Shown: in pieces, positions 9,176-16,986 of the stretch
Layout: each line of letters opens with the position of its first letter
Position numbering within the stretch: position 1 is the first letter of the stretch
From: Candidatus Fusicatenibacter intestinigallinarum
GTDB taxonomy: Bacteria; Bacillota; Clostridia; Lachnospirales; Lachnospiraceae
Assembly (NCBI GenBank): GCA_019119555.1
Contig: DWWU01000013.1
Location: 1 to 64,000, forward strand
Direction: 5' to 3'
Length of the DNA: 64,000 bases
The notes under the pieces: generated by a model
Told to the model about the DNA's origin: nothing
Seen by the model: the letters and a program-made list of their open reading frames with translations, nothing else
Database searches by the model: none
Program-made: the position numbers and the translations under genes

Positions 9176-9203
9176 GGGACGGACGAAACGTCCGCTCCTA
9201 TCC
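9170..9203. terminator. Hairpin between convergent genes
   Basis: GGATAAGGGACGGACG pairs with CGTCCGCTCCTATCC (two mismatches) around a triloop. It overlaps the 3' ends of both the LacI gene and the NodB-like gene. No U-run follows on either strand, so termination is uncertain. Confidence 0.4.
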
Positions 9204-9929
9204 CTCCAGGCAGGAGAAGCTTGCGGTCTGCCATCCGGTTTTTTTCATCTCCTGAAGGATTCGTTCCACTGCCTCCGGCGTATGTTCCGCATCCGCATGG
9301 AACCGTACAATGGTCCCCTTTTTCAGCTGATTCTTCTGCAGCACCAGCTTCACGACCGCATCGGTCCCATACCCCTTCCAGTCCAGGGAATCCGTCTCCC
9401 ATCCGATCACAGTAAACCCGGCGCTTCTCGCCTGACGAAGAAGTTCGTCGCTGATCTCACCATAAGGGGCCCGGAACAGCAGCTCCTGCCTGACGCCCGC
9501 CTGTGTCTGGAGACTCTGCAGCAGTTCTCTGCCCGCCTCCAGCTCTTCCTTTGCTTCCCGTCTGTCCAGAAGACTCATATCTCTGCAGGTCTCTCCCAGA
9601 AAGCCCACATCGTTTCCAAGCCGCAGAATCTCCGCCGCCAGTTCCGGATTCGCCCTGGCCCACTCTCCGGTCACAAAAAAAGAGGCGCTGCTCCCATACT
9701 GTGTGAGAAGGTTCAGAAGCTCTGAAGCCTGTTTCGTCTCATACGTTACCTCGAAGGTAAAAACAGCCTTCTGTTCTTCCGTCTTCACACTGCATAAGGG
9801 CAGCTCCTCTTCCAGTTCCGTTCCGGTCTTCAGCAATCCCCGCTCCTCTGCCGTCCGATAGCACAGAGACAATGCCGCCGCCAGCACAACCGCCAGCAGA
9901 AACATTCCTTTCCATCCGCCTCGTCGCAT
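9198..9929 (-). CDS. Polysaccharide-deacetylase (NodB) family protein, probably inactive
   Basis: A 243-aa protein with an N-terminal membrane anchor or signal (about residues 8-23) and a NodB-fold domain (about residues 55-240). The order of motifs is preserved, but metal-binding residues are missing. Motif 1, normally TFDDG, is TFEVTYE. Motif 2, normally GHEIGNH followed by a second His, is GNDVGFLGETCRD. Motifs 3 (RAPYG), 4 (DSLDWKG) and 5 (IVRFHAD) remain. In this family the zinc is held by an Asp and two His from motifs 1 and 2, so the protein probably does not deacetylate and may bind glycan or act in spore or envelope assembly like degenerate PdaB-type proteins. It lies 117 bp after the HAD gene. 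Confidence 0.75.
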   Translation of the reverse strand: MRRGGWKGMFLLAVVLAAALSLCYRTAEERGLLKTGTELEEELPLCSVKTEEQKAVFTFEVTYETKQASELLNLLTQYGSSASFFVTGEWARANPELAAEILRLGNDVGFLGETCRDMSLLDRREAKEELEAGRELLQSLQTQAGVRQELLFRAPYGEISDELLRQARSAGFTVIGWETDSLDWKGYGTDAVVKLVLQKNQLKKGTIVRFHADAEHTPEAVERILQEMKKTGWQTASFSCLEG

Positions 9930-10013
9930 ACGTCGTCTCCGTCAAAACGGTCTTATTTATATGTATGTTCCAGTGCGTGTCTGACTTTCCATCGCCGCAG
10001 TGATACATTTTCA

Positions 10014-10049
10014 TTACAGTTCAGCGGGCTGAACGGTTACACGTTTTCA
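10014..10049. repeat. Dispersed palindromic repeat
   Basis: GTTCAGC-GG-GCTGAAC followed by GGTTACACGTTTTCAG. The HAD gene stop (TGA, 10047-10049) lies inside the repeat segment TGAAAACGT. Confidence 0.7.
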
Positions 10050-10838
10050 GATCAGGCCGTAATGCTTCATCGCATATTCCAGGCCGTCCGCCTCCACCGT
10101 CCGGGTCACAAATTCCGTATAGGGATCCAACACCGGATCGTGGCTTCCCATCGCCACCGCGTGGGGAACCGCTTCAAACATGGAAAGGTCGTTGCTGCTG
10201 TCTCCGAACACGTAAGCGTCCTGTTTTTCCAGACCAAAACGCTGCAGAACCGCTTCGATTCCCGTCGCCTTGGAATATCCCTTCGGAGCAGCCTCAAACA
10301 GACCGTTTCTCCGGTCCATCACATCCATATCCGCCGAGAGTCCTGCTGTGATCGCATCCAGATTGCTCAGCGCGTCTGTGTAAAACACAAACTTGTCAAA
10401 TTCCAGTCCGCTCTGCTCCGCATACCGCTCAAGCCCAAGTCCCATGTTCCGGAAGTAGCGCCGCGTTCCCTCCAGCGCGTCAAACCGGGAATGGCACTCC
10501 GGAAGAAAGCAGTCTTCGGTTCCCTCCAGAACCATATCCGCCCAGTTTTCCCTCAGAAGACGCACAATCTCTTCTCCCCGTTTCTGCGGTATGCTGCGTT
10601 TCAGGAGCACCTCGTCTCCGAACTGGATATATGTGCCGCACCCGCAGATATAGCCGGAAAACGGCATTCGTTTAAACTCCGCCGGCAGTACGCACCAGGT
10701 TCTGCCGGTATTTACAAAGGTAAGGTGTCCCCTCTCCAGAGCCCGTTCCAGAGCTCTTTTCGCACTGACCGGCACCTCGCCGGTAACCTCGCTGAGCAGT
10801 GTGCCGTCAATATCAAAAAATAACGCTTTTCTTTTCAT
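10047..10838 (-). CDS. HAD-superfamily (Cof-type) phosphatase
   Basis: A 263-aa cytoplasmic hydrolase of HAD class IIB. Motif I is FFDIDGTLL (residues 7-15, Asp nucleophile and Asp acid), motif II FVNTGRT, and motifs III/IV are near KGYSKATGIEAVL and VFGDSSNDLSMF (about residue 215). Cof-type enzymes dephosphorylate sugar phosphates or flavin intermediates; the substrate cannot be read from sequence. It lies 26 bp downstream of the 2-hydroxyacid dehydrogenase gene on the same strand, so the two are probably co-transcribed. Its last codons run into a dispersed repeat. Confidence 0.88.
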   Translation of the reverse strand: MKRKALFFDIDGTLLSEVTGEVPVSAKRALERALERGHLTFVNTGRTWCVLPAEFKRMPFSGYICGCGTYIQFGDEVLLKRSIPQKRGEEIVRLLRENWADMVLEGTEDCFLPECHSRFDALEGTRRYFRNMGLGLERYAEQSGLEFDKFVFYTDALSNLDAITAGLSADMDVMDRRNGLFEAAPKGYSKATGIEAVLQRFGLEKQDAYVFGDSSNDLSMFEAVPHAVAMGSHDPVLDPYTEFVTRTVEADGLEYAMKHYGLI

Positions 10839-10864
10839 CGGTCTGTTTTCCTTTATTATATTTT

Positions 10865-11830
10865 TTATCCCCGGAACCTGCGGTACCCGGTGGCAAAATC
10901 CACCTCGTTGCGCAGTTCTCTGCCTTCCAGAAGCGCCCGGATATTCTCCGCCGCAATCTCCACGATCCGTCTTCTCGTCTCCTCCAGATGAAAATTTCCG
11001 GAGATGTGCGGGGTGAGAATCAGATTCGGCGCATCCCAGAGCGGCGATTCCTCAGACAGAGGCTCCTGTTCCGTCACATCCAGACAGGCGCCTGACAGCT
11101 GTCCGCTCTTCAGCGCTTCCATCAGCGCTTCCGTCCGGACCAGACTTCCCCGCCCCACGTTGATCAGGATCGCACCCCGTTTCATTCTGCGGATCCGTTC
11201 CCCGTCAAACAGGTGATACGTCTCTTTTGTCCCGGGAAGGGAACACGCGACAATATCCGCCTTTCCCAGCTGTTCATCCAGCGCGTCCATCGTATAGACC
11301 GCCTCGGCGAACTCCGGCGCAGTGGTTTTGTGCCGCCGTACACCTGCCACCGTGCTTCCCAGCGCGTGCATCTTCCGCCCGAATTCCGTACCGATATCCC
11401 CCATTCCCACGACCAGCGTTCTGCTGCCGTAAATGGAAGTCACATTCCCCTCATCCTTCCACTGATGACGTTTCTGATTTTCCCGGTACAGATCCAGCTT
11501 CTTGATCAGCATCAGAAGCATTCCGATCATGTGCTCGGAAATCGCCAGGCCATAGGCTCCCGTCGCGTTGCAGAGATGAGCGCCCGACGGCAGGATCCCC
11601 GGTTCCAGATATCCGTCCGCTCCCGCGCTGTTCAGCTGCAGCAGCTGAAGCTTTTCCGCCTCCCTGACTTTTTCCGGTGCAAGATTTCCCACGATAATTT
11701 CCGCCTGTTTCAGCACTTTCTCCGGCACCTGTCCGGAACCGGCGTGATAAAATTCCAGCTCCGGGGAAACAGACTGCAGAAGCGCCTGGTACTCCTCCGT
11801 CAGCGGCATTACGGTTACTACCTGTTTCAT
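10865..11830 (-). CDS. D-isomer-specific 2-hydroxyacid dehydrogenase
   Basis: A 321-aa NAD(P)-dependent dehydrogenase. The Rossmann motif is VVGMGDIGTEFGRKM (about residues 145-160). The catalytic set is intact: Arg in INVGRGSLV, Glu in TEQEPLSEE and His in LTPHISGN. The substrate-binding N-terminal domain gives no clear specificity, and the protein resembles the group interconverting 2-keto acids and D-2-hydroxy acids. The start ATG follows AAGGAG. It leads a probable two-gene operon with the HAD phosphatase. The LysR regulator gene lies upstream on the same strand, separated by a composite repeat. Confidence 0.88.
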   Translation of the reverse strand: MKQVVTVMPLTEEYQALLQSVSPELEFYHAGSGQVPEKVLKQAEIIVGNLAPEKVREAEKLQLLQLNSAGADGYLEPGILPSGAHLCNATGAYGLAISEHMIGMLLMLIKKLDLYRENQKRHQWKDEGNVTSIYGSRTLVVGMGDIGTEFGRKMHALGSTVAGVRRHKTTAPEFAEAVYTMDALDEQLGKADIVACSLPGTKETYHLFDGERIRRMKRGAILINVGRGSLVRTEALMEALKSGQLSGACLDVTEQEPLSEESPLWDAPNLILTPHISGNFHLEETRRRIVEIAAENIRALLEGRELRNEVDFATGYRRFRG

Positions 11831-11876
11831 ATGCTTTCTCCTTTATCTTCTCGATTTTTGCAGCGGATCTTTCGCA

Positions 11877-12007
11877 ACAGTTCCGCCAGGTCTGTGCATT
11901 TACTGCACAGACCGTATGAAAACATAGCGCCTGTGGGCATCCGGCCCATCGCAAAGCGATTTTTCATGACCGGATGCCGGTACCGTTCAGCTGGCTGAAC
12001 GATAACG
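11877..12007. repeat. Full composite palindromic repeat, inverted orientation
   Basis: Three hairpins in a row: GGTCTGTGCA/TGCACAGACC (11889-11898 and 11904-11913), GGCATCCGG/CCGGATGCC (11936-11944 and 11970-11978), and CGTTCAGC-TG-GCTGAACG. It has the same content and order as 43717-43850, read on the other strand, and fills most of the gap between the dehydrogenase and LysR genes. Confidence 0.85.
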
Positions 12008-12012
12008 ATTTT

Positions 12013-12912
12013 TCACTGTTCCGGCAATACGTTTTCCTCCATGAACTCCCAGAACAGGCGGGCCGTCCTGGAGAGCAGCTCTGGCTTCTGGCAGATCATT
12101 ACGATCCGGGAAGACAGACTGGCCTCCCGGAGCACCCGAACCTCCATCTGCGCTCTTGTGGCCGCGGAGACCGCTGAAGCCGGGAGGATTCCGATTCCGA
12201 GGCCGCCGCCGGCCAGCGCCAGCGTCGCCTGGGCGGTATCCGTACAACACCGGATTTCCGGAAACAGCCCCTCCGCCTCAAATCCCGCCCGGAGGATCTG
12301 CTCCCACCGCCGGTACAGAATCAGCGGTTTTCCTTCCAGTTCCCGCAGGGTGATGGCTCTGTCCGGAGGACGCGGGGCGTTCCCGCCGTCAAAAAAATCC
12401 GGCATTCCCACCGCCATCAGAGACTCTTCTCCCAGAACCTTCTGCCCGATATCCCGGGCGGAAAACGGCGTCCGGACCACCGCCAGATCCAGCTGTCCGG
12501 TACGCACCTGCTCCAGAAGCTGATAAGTGTTCGCGCTGTAAATTTCATAGCGGATCTCAGGATACGTTCCGGCAAACGCGGTAAGCCATCTGGTAAAAAT
12601 CCCCTCCTGCACCGACGACACCACACCGATCTGCAGAGTCCCCGCCACGCCGCTGTCAAAATCCCGCATCTCCTTTGCCGCCGCGTCGCACATTCCCAGA
12701 ATCACAGCCGCTTTCTGGTAGAAATGTTTTCCCGCCTCCGTCACCTGGAGCCTCCGTCCCTTTCTCTGAAAGAGGCTGCAGTACAGCTCTTTCTCCAGCA
12801 GTTTCAGCTGCGCCGTCAGCGGGGGCTGCGTCATATTCAGTTTTTCCGCCGCCGCGGTCACTGTCTTCTCCTCCACAACCGTGACGAAATAGCGAAGCTG
12901 ACGAAGTTCCAT
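12013..12912 (-). CDS. LysR-family transcriptional regulator
   Basis: A 299-aa regulator. The winged HTH is at residues 1-60 (MELRQLRYFVTVVEEKTVTA, LNMTQPPLTAQLKLLEKEL), followed by the LysR effector-binding domain (ISGVAGTLQIGVVSS-like segment, TYPEIRYEIY, LDLAVVRTPF). I chose the ATG at 12912, because GGGAG lies 7 nt upstream and LysR proteins start right at this motif; a longer frame upstream has no support. It is divergent from the ABC exporter at 13189, with overlapping AT-rich promoter sequences between, so the exporter is a plausible target, but nothing identifies the effector. Confidence 0.9.
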   Translation of the reverse strand: MELRQLRYFVTVVEEKTVTAAAEKLNMTQPPLTAQLKLLEKELYCSLFQRKGRRLQVTEAGKHFYQKAAVILGMCDAAAKEMRDFDSGVAGTLQIGVVSSVQEGIFTRWLTAFAGTYPEIRYEIYSANTYQLLEQVRTGQLDLAVVRTPFSARDIGQKVLGEESLMAVGMPDFFDGGNAPRPPDRAITLRELEGKPLILYRRWEQILRAGFEAEGLFPEIRCCTDTAQATLALAGGGLGIGILPASAVSAATRAQMEVRVLREASLSSRIVMICQKPELLSRTARLFWEFMEENVLPEQ

Positions 12913-12999
12913 AGATATCTCCCGCAGATACGGCTCCCGGAATCTCTCAGAGAAACAGGGACAGCCGTCCTGTTTTTTCATTTATATCTGTTTCGTATA

Positions 13000-13027
13000 A
13001 TTATACTATAAAACAAATATTTTTCAA
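13000..13027 (-). promoter_or_regulatory. lysR promoter with overlapping inverted repeat
   Basis: On the minus strand TTGAAA (13022-13027), a 16-bp spacer and TATAAT (13000-13005). An inverted repeat AAATATT/AATATTT (13015-13021 and 13031-13037) overlaps the -35 region and fits the spacing of a LysR box. Confidence 0.6.
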
Positions 13028-13060
13028 ATGAATATTTTTCCTATATACTGGTAAAAAAGT

Positions 13061-13125
13061 TGTAGTAAATGCACAGATCTGGCTGAACGGTAACAAGTTG
13101 TAACCGTATGCAGTAAGATGAACTG
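13061..13125. repeat. Degenerate copy of the palindromic repeat
   Basis: Contains AAATGCACAGATCTGGCTGA and ACGGTAAC, then TAACCGTATGCAGTAAGATG, matching parts of the composite repeat in scrambled form. It lies in the leader of the ABC exporter operon. Confidence 0.6.
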
Positions 13126-13188
13126 TCACGTGCAAAAAGAAGTACGGCCGGAAGATCGGCGGCCGGACATCACAGGGAGGAAAACATT

Positions 13189-14949
13189 GTGAAGTATTTG
13201 AAGGTCTATCTGAAAAATTACAGGACAGACAGTATTCTCGCGCCGTTGTTCAAAATGCTCGAGGCTACCTTTGATCTTATGGTTCCGATTGTGGTAGCCC
13301 GCATTATCAACGTGGGCATCGTCAACCGGGACATTGGGTATATTCTCCGATGCTGCGGGATTCTGATTCTCATGGCGCTGGTCGGTCTGGTCTGCAGCTT
13401 TACCGCCCAGTATTTTGCGGCAAAAGCGGCGATCGGAAGCACCACTGGTCTGCGTCATATGCTGTTCGAACACATCCAGACCCTCGGCTTTTCCGAGATG
13501 GACACCATCGGAACCAGCACGCTGATCACCCGTATGACCAGCGACCTGAATCAGGTGCAGAGCGGACTGAACCTGTTTCTCCGTCTGTTCCTGCGCAGTC
13601 CATTCATCGTCTTCGGGGCAATGATCATGGCATTTTCCATCGACGTGCAGATGGCTCTGATTTTTGTTGTCGTCATTCCAGTGCTGTCGGTGATTGTCTT
13701 CGGCATTATGCGCTGGACCGCTCCCCGCTACAAAAAGATCCAGTCCCGTCTGGACGGCGTAACCAAATCCACAAGGGAAAATCTTTCCGGCGTCCGCGTC
13801 ATCCGCGCGTTCGGCAGGGAAGAATCGGAGGTAAAACAGTTTTCCGAGGCCAATGATTCCCTGGTGGATCTGCAGCTTCATGTGGGCCGTATCTCCGCAC
13901 TGATGAATCCACTGACCTATGTGGTGGTAAACATCGGAATCATCGCAATCCTGTATGCAGGCGCGGACAAGGTAAACAGCGGCGTGCTGCTGAGCGGAGG
14001 AATCGTCGCTCTCGTAAACTATATGAACCAGATCCTGGTGGAACTGGTCAAGCTGGCAAACCTGATCGTCAGCATCAGCCGTGCGCTGGCCAGTCTCTCC
14101 CGTGTGGAACAGGTTCTGGACACAAAGACAGCCATGACCTTTCCGGAAAAACACATGGCGGCAGACGGAAGCCGCCCGGAACACCAGGCCTCCTGTCCAG
14201 ACGACGAGGCGGTGCGTTTTGACCGTGTGAGCCTGATTTACGCCGGAGCGGGAGCGGAAAGCCTTACCGACATTTCTTTCAGCGCCCGGAAGGGACAGAC
14301 CATCGGCGTCATCGGAGGCACCGGAAGCGGAAAATCCAGCCTGGTCAGCCTGATTCCGCGGTTTTATGACGCCACCTCCGGACAGGTATCCCTGATGGGA
14401 CAGCCGATTCAGACCTGGGACCGGGAGTCCCTCCGCAGCAGGGTTTCCATCGTCATGCAGAAAGCCCAGCTGTTTGCCGGAACGATCCGTTCCAACCTTC
14501 TCTGGGGAAATCCCGACGCCACGGACGAGGAGCTCTGGGAGGCGCTGAAAACCGCCCAGGCCGACGACTTTGTCCGTGAAAAAAGCGCAGGTCTGGACGA
14601 GCCGGTGGAACAGGGCGGACGGAATCTCTCCGGCGGCCAGCGGCAGAGACTGACCATCGCCCGCGCCCTTGTCCGGAAGCCGGAGATCCTGATCCTCGAC
14701 GACAGCGCCAGCGCTCTGGACTACGCGACGGACGCCGCTCTGCGCAAAGCGCTGCGTGCTCTTCCCGGTGACGTTACCGTATTTATCGTATCCCAGCGAA
14801 CCTCCAGCCTGCAGCACGCGGATCAGATTCTGGTGCTGGACGACGGCCGGCTGGTGGGATACGGAACCCACAGGGAACTGCTGGACGCCTGTGGCACATA
14901 CCGTGAAATTTATGAAAGCCAGTTTCAGAAAGGAGATGCAAGACAATGA
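13189..14949 (+). CDS. ABC exporter subunit with degenerate catalytic site (heterodimer partner 1)
   Basis: A 586-aa half-transporter: six membrane helices in residues 15-310, then an ATPase domain with Walker A GGTGSGKSS (about residues 375-383), signature LSGGQRQR and Walker B ILILDDSASALD. The catalytic Glu after Walker B is Asp and the switch His is Gln (IVSQRTSS). These substitutions mark the non-canonical member of heterodimeric exporters such as BmrC/BmrD or TM287/288. Translation starts at GTG 13189 with GGAGG 8 nt upstream. It overlaps the next gene by ATGA. The substrate is unknown (drug, lipid or peptide). Confidence 0.93.
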   Translation: MKYLKVYLKNYRTDSILAPLFKMLEATFDLMVPIVVARIINVGIVNRDIGYILRCCGILILMALVGLVCSFTAQYFAAKAAIGSTTGLRHMLFEHIQTLGFSEMDTIGTSTLITRMTSDLNQVQSGLNLFLRLFLRSPFIVFGAMIMAFSIDVQMALIFVVVIPVLSVIVFGIMRWTAPRYKKIQSRLDGVTKSTRENLSGVRVIRAFGREESEVKQFSEANDSLVDLQLHVGRISALMNPLTYVVVNIGIIAILYAGADKVNSGVLLSGGIVALVNYMNQILVELVKLANLIVSISRALASLSRVEQVLDTKTAMTFPEKHMAADGSRPEHQASCPDDEAVRFDRVSLIYAGAGAESLTDISFSARKGQTIGVIGGTGSGKSSLVSLIPRFYDATSGQVSLMGQPIQTWDRESLRSRVSIVMQKAQLFAGTIRSNLLWGNPDATDEELWEALKTAQADDFVREKSAGLDEPVEQGGRNLSGGQRQRLTIARALVRKPEILILDDSASALDYATDAALRKALRALPGDVTVFIVSQRTSSLQHADQILVLDDGRLVGYGTHRELLDACGTYREIYESQFQKGDARQ

Positions 14950-16775
14950 AGCAGACCGATACCAGATCATCGGAAAAACAGAAACGGCAGCAGACGCTGA
15001 AGCGTGTGCTGCGTTATATCCGTCCCTACGGATTCTTTGTTTTCTTCAGCCTTCTCTGTTCCGCCGTCAGCGTCGCGGCACAGCTGATCGTTCCGGTCTA
15101 CTGCGGCGACGCCATTGACGCGATGATCGGCAGGGGGCAGGTAGACTTTGCCTCCGTACTGCGGATCGCAGCGGCGATTGCCATCGTCACGGCCATCTCC
15201 GCCGCGGCCCAGTGGATCCTGGCGGCATGCAATAACCGGGTAACCTTCTGCGTCTCCCGGGATCTGAGAAATTCGGCCATCCGAAAGATCCAGAAGCTGC
15301 CCCTCTCCTATCTGGATGCCCATCCCTCAGGGGATCTGGTCAGCCGCGTCATCGCCGACGTGGATACCTTCGCCGACGGGCTTCTCATGGGCTTCACCCA
15401 GCTGTTCAGCGGCGTGCTGACGATTCTCGGAACCCTCGGAATCATGCTGTATCTGAACCTTGCGATCACGCTTGTGGTTGTGGTTCTGACACCTTTAAGC
15501 CTCTTTACCGCCGGTTTTATCGCAAAGCGCACCTACCGCTATTTCCGGGAGCAGACCGTTGTGCGGGGTCAGCAGACCGCGCTGATCAACGAGCTGATCG
15601 AAGGCCAGAAGGTCGTACAGGCGTTCAGCCACGAAACCCAGAGCCTGGAGGATTTTGACCGGATCAACGACCGGCTGGGAGCGGTCAGCCTGAAAGCCAC
15701 CTTCTTCTCCAGCCTTACCAACCCCAGCACCCGTATGGTCAACAATATCGTCTACGCGGCGGTGGGACTGATCAGCGCTCTCTATACCGTCTCCGGAGGA
15801 ATCACCGTGGGACAGCTGAGCGTCTTTCTCAGCTATGCCAGCCAGTACGCGAAACCGTTCAACGAGATCTCCGGCGTCGTCACAGAGCTCCAGAATGCCC
15901 TCGCCTGCGCCGCCCGCATCTTCGATCTGATGGATGAACAGGATCAGATTCCCGAGGCGGAGCACGCCGTGGCTTTCTCCAGCCATGGCCATGTGGCGCT
16001 GAAGGACGTGGCCTTCCGCTATGTGCCGGACAAGCCCCTGATCGAGAATTTCTCCCTGGACGTCAGACCCGGACAGAGAATCGCAATCGTCGGGCCCACC
16101 GGCTGCGGAAAGACAACGCTGATCAATCTCCTGATGCGCTTTTACGATGTGGACAGCGGAAAGATCGAGATGGACGGAACAGACATCCGCCAGATGACAC
16201 GCCATTCCCTGCGGGGCAATTACGGAATGGTGCTCCAGGATACCTGGCTGAAAGCGGGAACCATCCGGGAAAACATTGCCTACGGCAAACCGGACGCCAC
16301 CGAGGAAGAAATCATCGAAGCGGCCAGAGCGGCCCATGCCCACAGCTTTATCCGGCGTCTGCCGAACGGATATGACACCGTGATCACCGAAAACGGCGGA
16401 AATATCAGCCAGGGGCAGAAGCAGCTTCTGTGCATCGCCCGCGTCATGCTGTGCCTTCCGCCGATGCTGATTCTGGACGAGGCGACCAGCAGCATTGATA
16501 CCCGGACGGAGATCCGCATCCAGGCAGCCTTTGCCCGGATGATGGAAGGACGGACAAGCTTTATTGTGGCCCACCGCCTTTCCACCATCCGCGAGGCGGA
16601 TACGATCCTCGTCATGAAGGACGGACACATCATCGAACAGGGTGACCACGACGAGTTGATGCGCCGCAACGGATTCTACACCCGGCTGTACAACAGTCAG
16701 TTCGAGGAGTCAAAAACCCCGCAGCAAGCTACGGGGCATCAAACTTGTAGCGCAGCAGAGCTGCGAGGTTTTTGA
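14946..16775 (+). CDS. ABC exporter subunit with canonical catalytic site (heterodimer partner 2)
   Basis: A 609-aa half-transporter that overlaps the previous gene by 4 bp. It has six helices (about residues 25-320), Walker A GPTGCGKTT, signature ISQGQKQL, Walker B MLILDEATSSID with the catalytic Glu, and the switch His in IVAHRLST, so it supplies the active hydrolysis site. The natural protein appears to end at YNSQFEE. The last residues, KTPQQATGHQTCSAAELRG plus Phe, are encoded by a dispersed repeat that begins at 16710 and also supplies the stop. The nitroreductase at 35181 ends in nearly the same tail. Confidence 0.93.
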   Translation: MKQTDTRSSEKQKRQQTLKRVLRYIRPYGFFVFFSLLCSAVSVAAQLIVPVYCGDAIDAMIGRGQVDFASVLRIAAAIAIVTAISAAAQWILAACNNRVTFCVSRDLRNSAIRKIQKLPLSYLDAHPSGDLVSRVIADVDTFADGLLMGFTQLFSGVLTILGTLGIMLYLNLAITLVVVVLTPLSLFTAGFIAKRTYRYFREQTVVRGQQTALINELIEGQKVVQAFSHETQSLEDFDRINDRLGAVSLKATFFSSLTNPSTRMVNNIVYAAVGLISALYTVSGGITVGQLSVFLSYASQYAKPFNEISGVVTELQNALACAARIFDLMDEQDQIPEAEHAVAFSSHGHVALKDVAFRYVPDKPLIENFSLDVRPGQRIAIVGPTGCGKTTLINLLMRFYDVDSGKIEMDGTDIRQMTRHSLRGNYGMVLQDTWLKAGTIRENIAYGKPDATEEEIIEAARAAHAHSFIRRLPNGYDTVITENGGNISQGQKQLLCIARVMLCLPPMLILDEATSSIDTRTEIRIQAAFARMMEGRTSFIVAHRLSTIREADTILVMKDGHIIEQGDHDELMRRNGFYTRLYNSQFEESKTPQQATGHQTCSAAELRGF

Positions 16776-16889
16776 CCCTCGCGGCAGGTCTGCACTTCGT
16801 TTCGGTCGGTGCTAACCGTGTGCCACCGGCACACAGCACCGCCAAATGGACATGCAAGCATGTCCGCTTGGCTCGTTGCTCGCGGGAAT
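16710..16889 (+). repeat. Dispersed element, copy 1 (tail-donating family)
   Basis: A roughly 180-bp element. Its first 121 bp match copy 2 (35706-35826) at all but two positions, and its right part matches copy 3 (54895-55031, other strand). It begins with an outer inverted pair TCAAAAACC/GGTTTTTGA enclosing hairpins CCCCGCAGC/GCTACGGGG and GCAGC-AGA-GCTGC, and continues with CCTCGCGGCAGGTCTGCAC and CTCGTTGCTCGCGGGAAT. It starts inside the 3' end of the exporter gene. Confidence 0.85.
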
Positions 16890-16924
16890 AAAAAGACAAT
16901 TGGAAGAACTCACTCAGAGAAAAC

Positions 16925-16956
16925 CGCGGACAGACCGACAGCCTGTCCGCGTTTTT
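16925..16956 (+). terminator. Rho-independent terminator of the ABC exporter operon
   Basis: CGCGGACAG (16925-16933) pairs with CTGTCCGCG (16943-16951), followed by TTTTT. The reverse strand also ends in TTTT, so it may serve the convergent beta-galactosidase gene as well. Confidence 0.85.
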
Positions 16957-16986
16957 CTCATATCAGGAGAATGACCGGATCCGTTT

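Noticed and set aside
13126-14970. Open frame of 614 codons antisense to the first ABC exporter gene
   Set aside because: It mirrors the real gene, has no family resemblance and no ribosome binding site. The GC-rich third-position bias of this genome opens long antisense frames.
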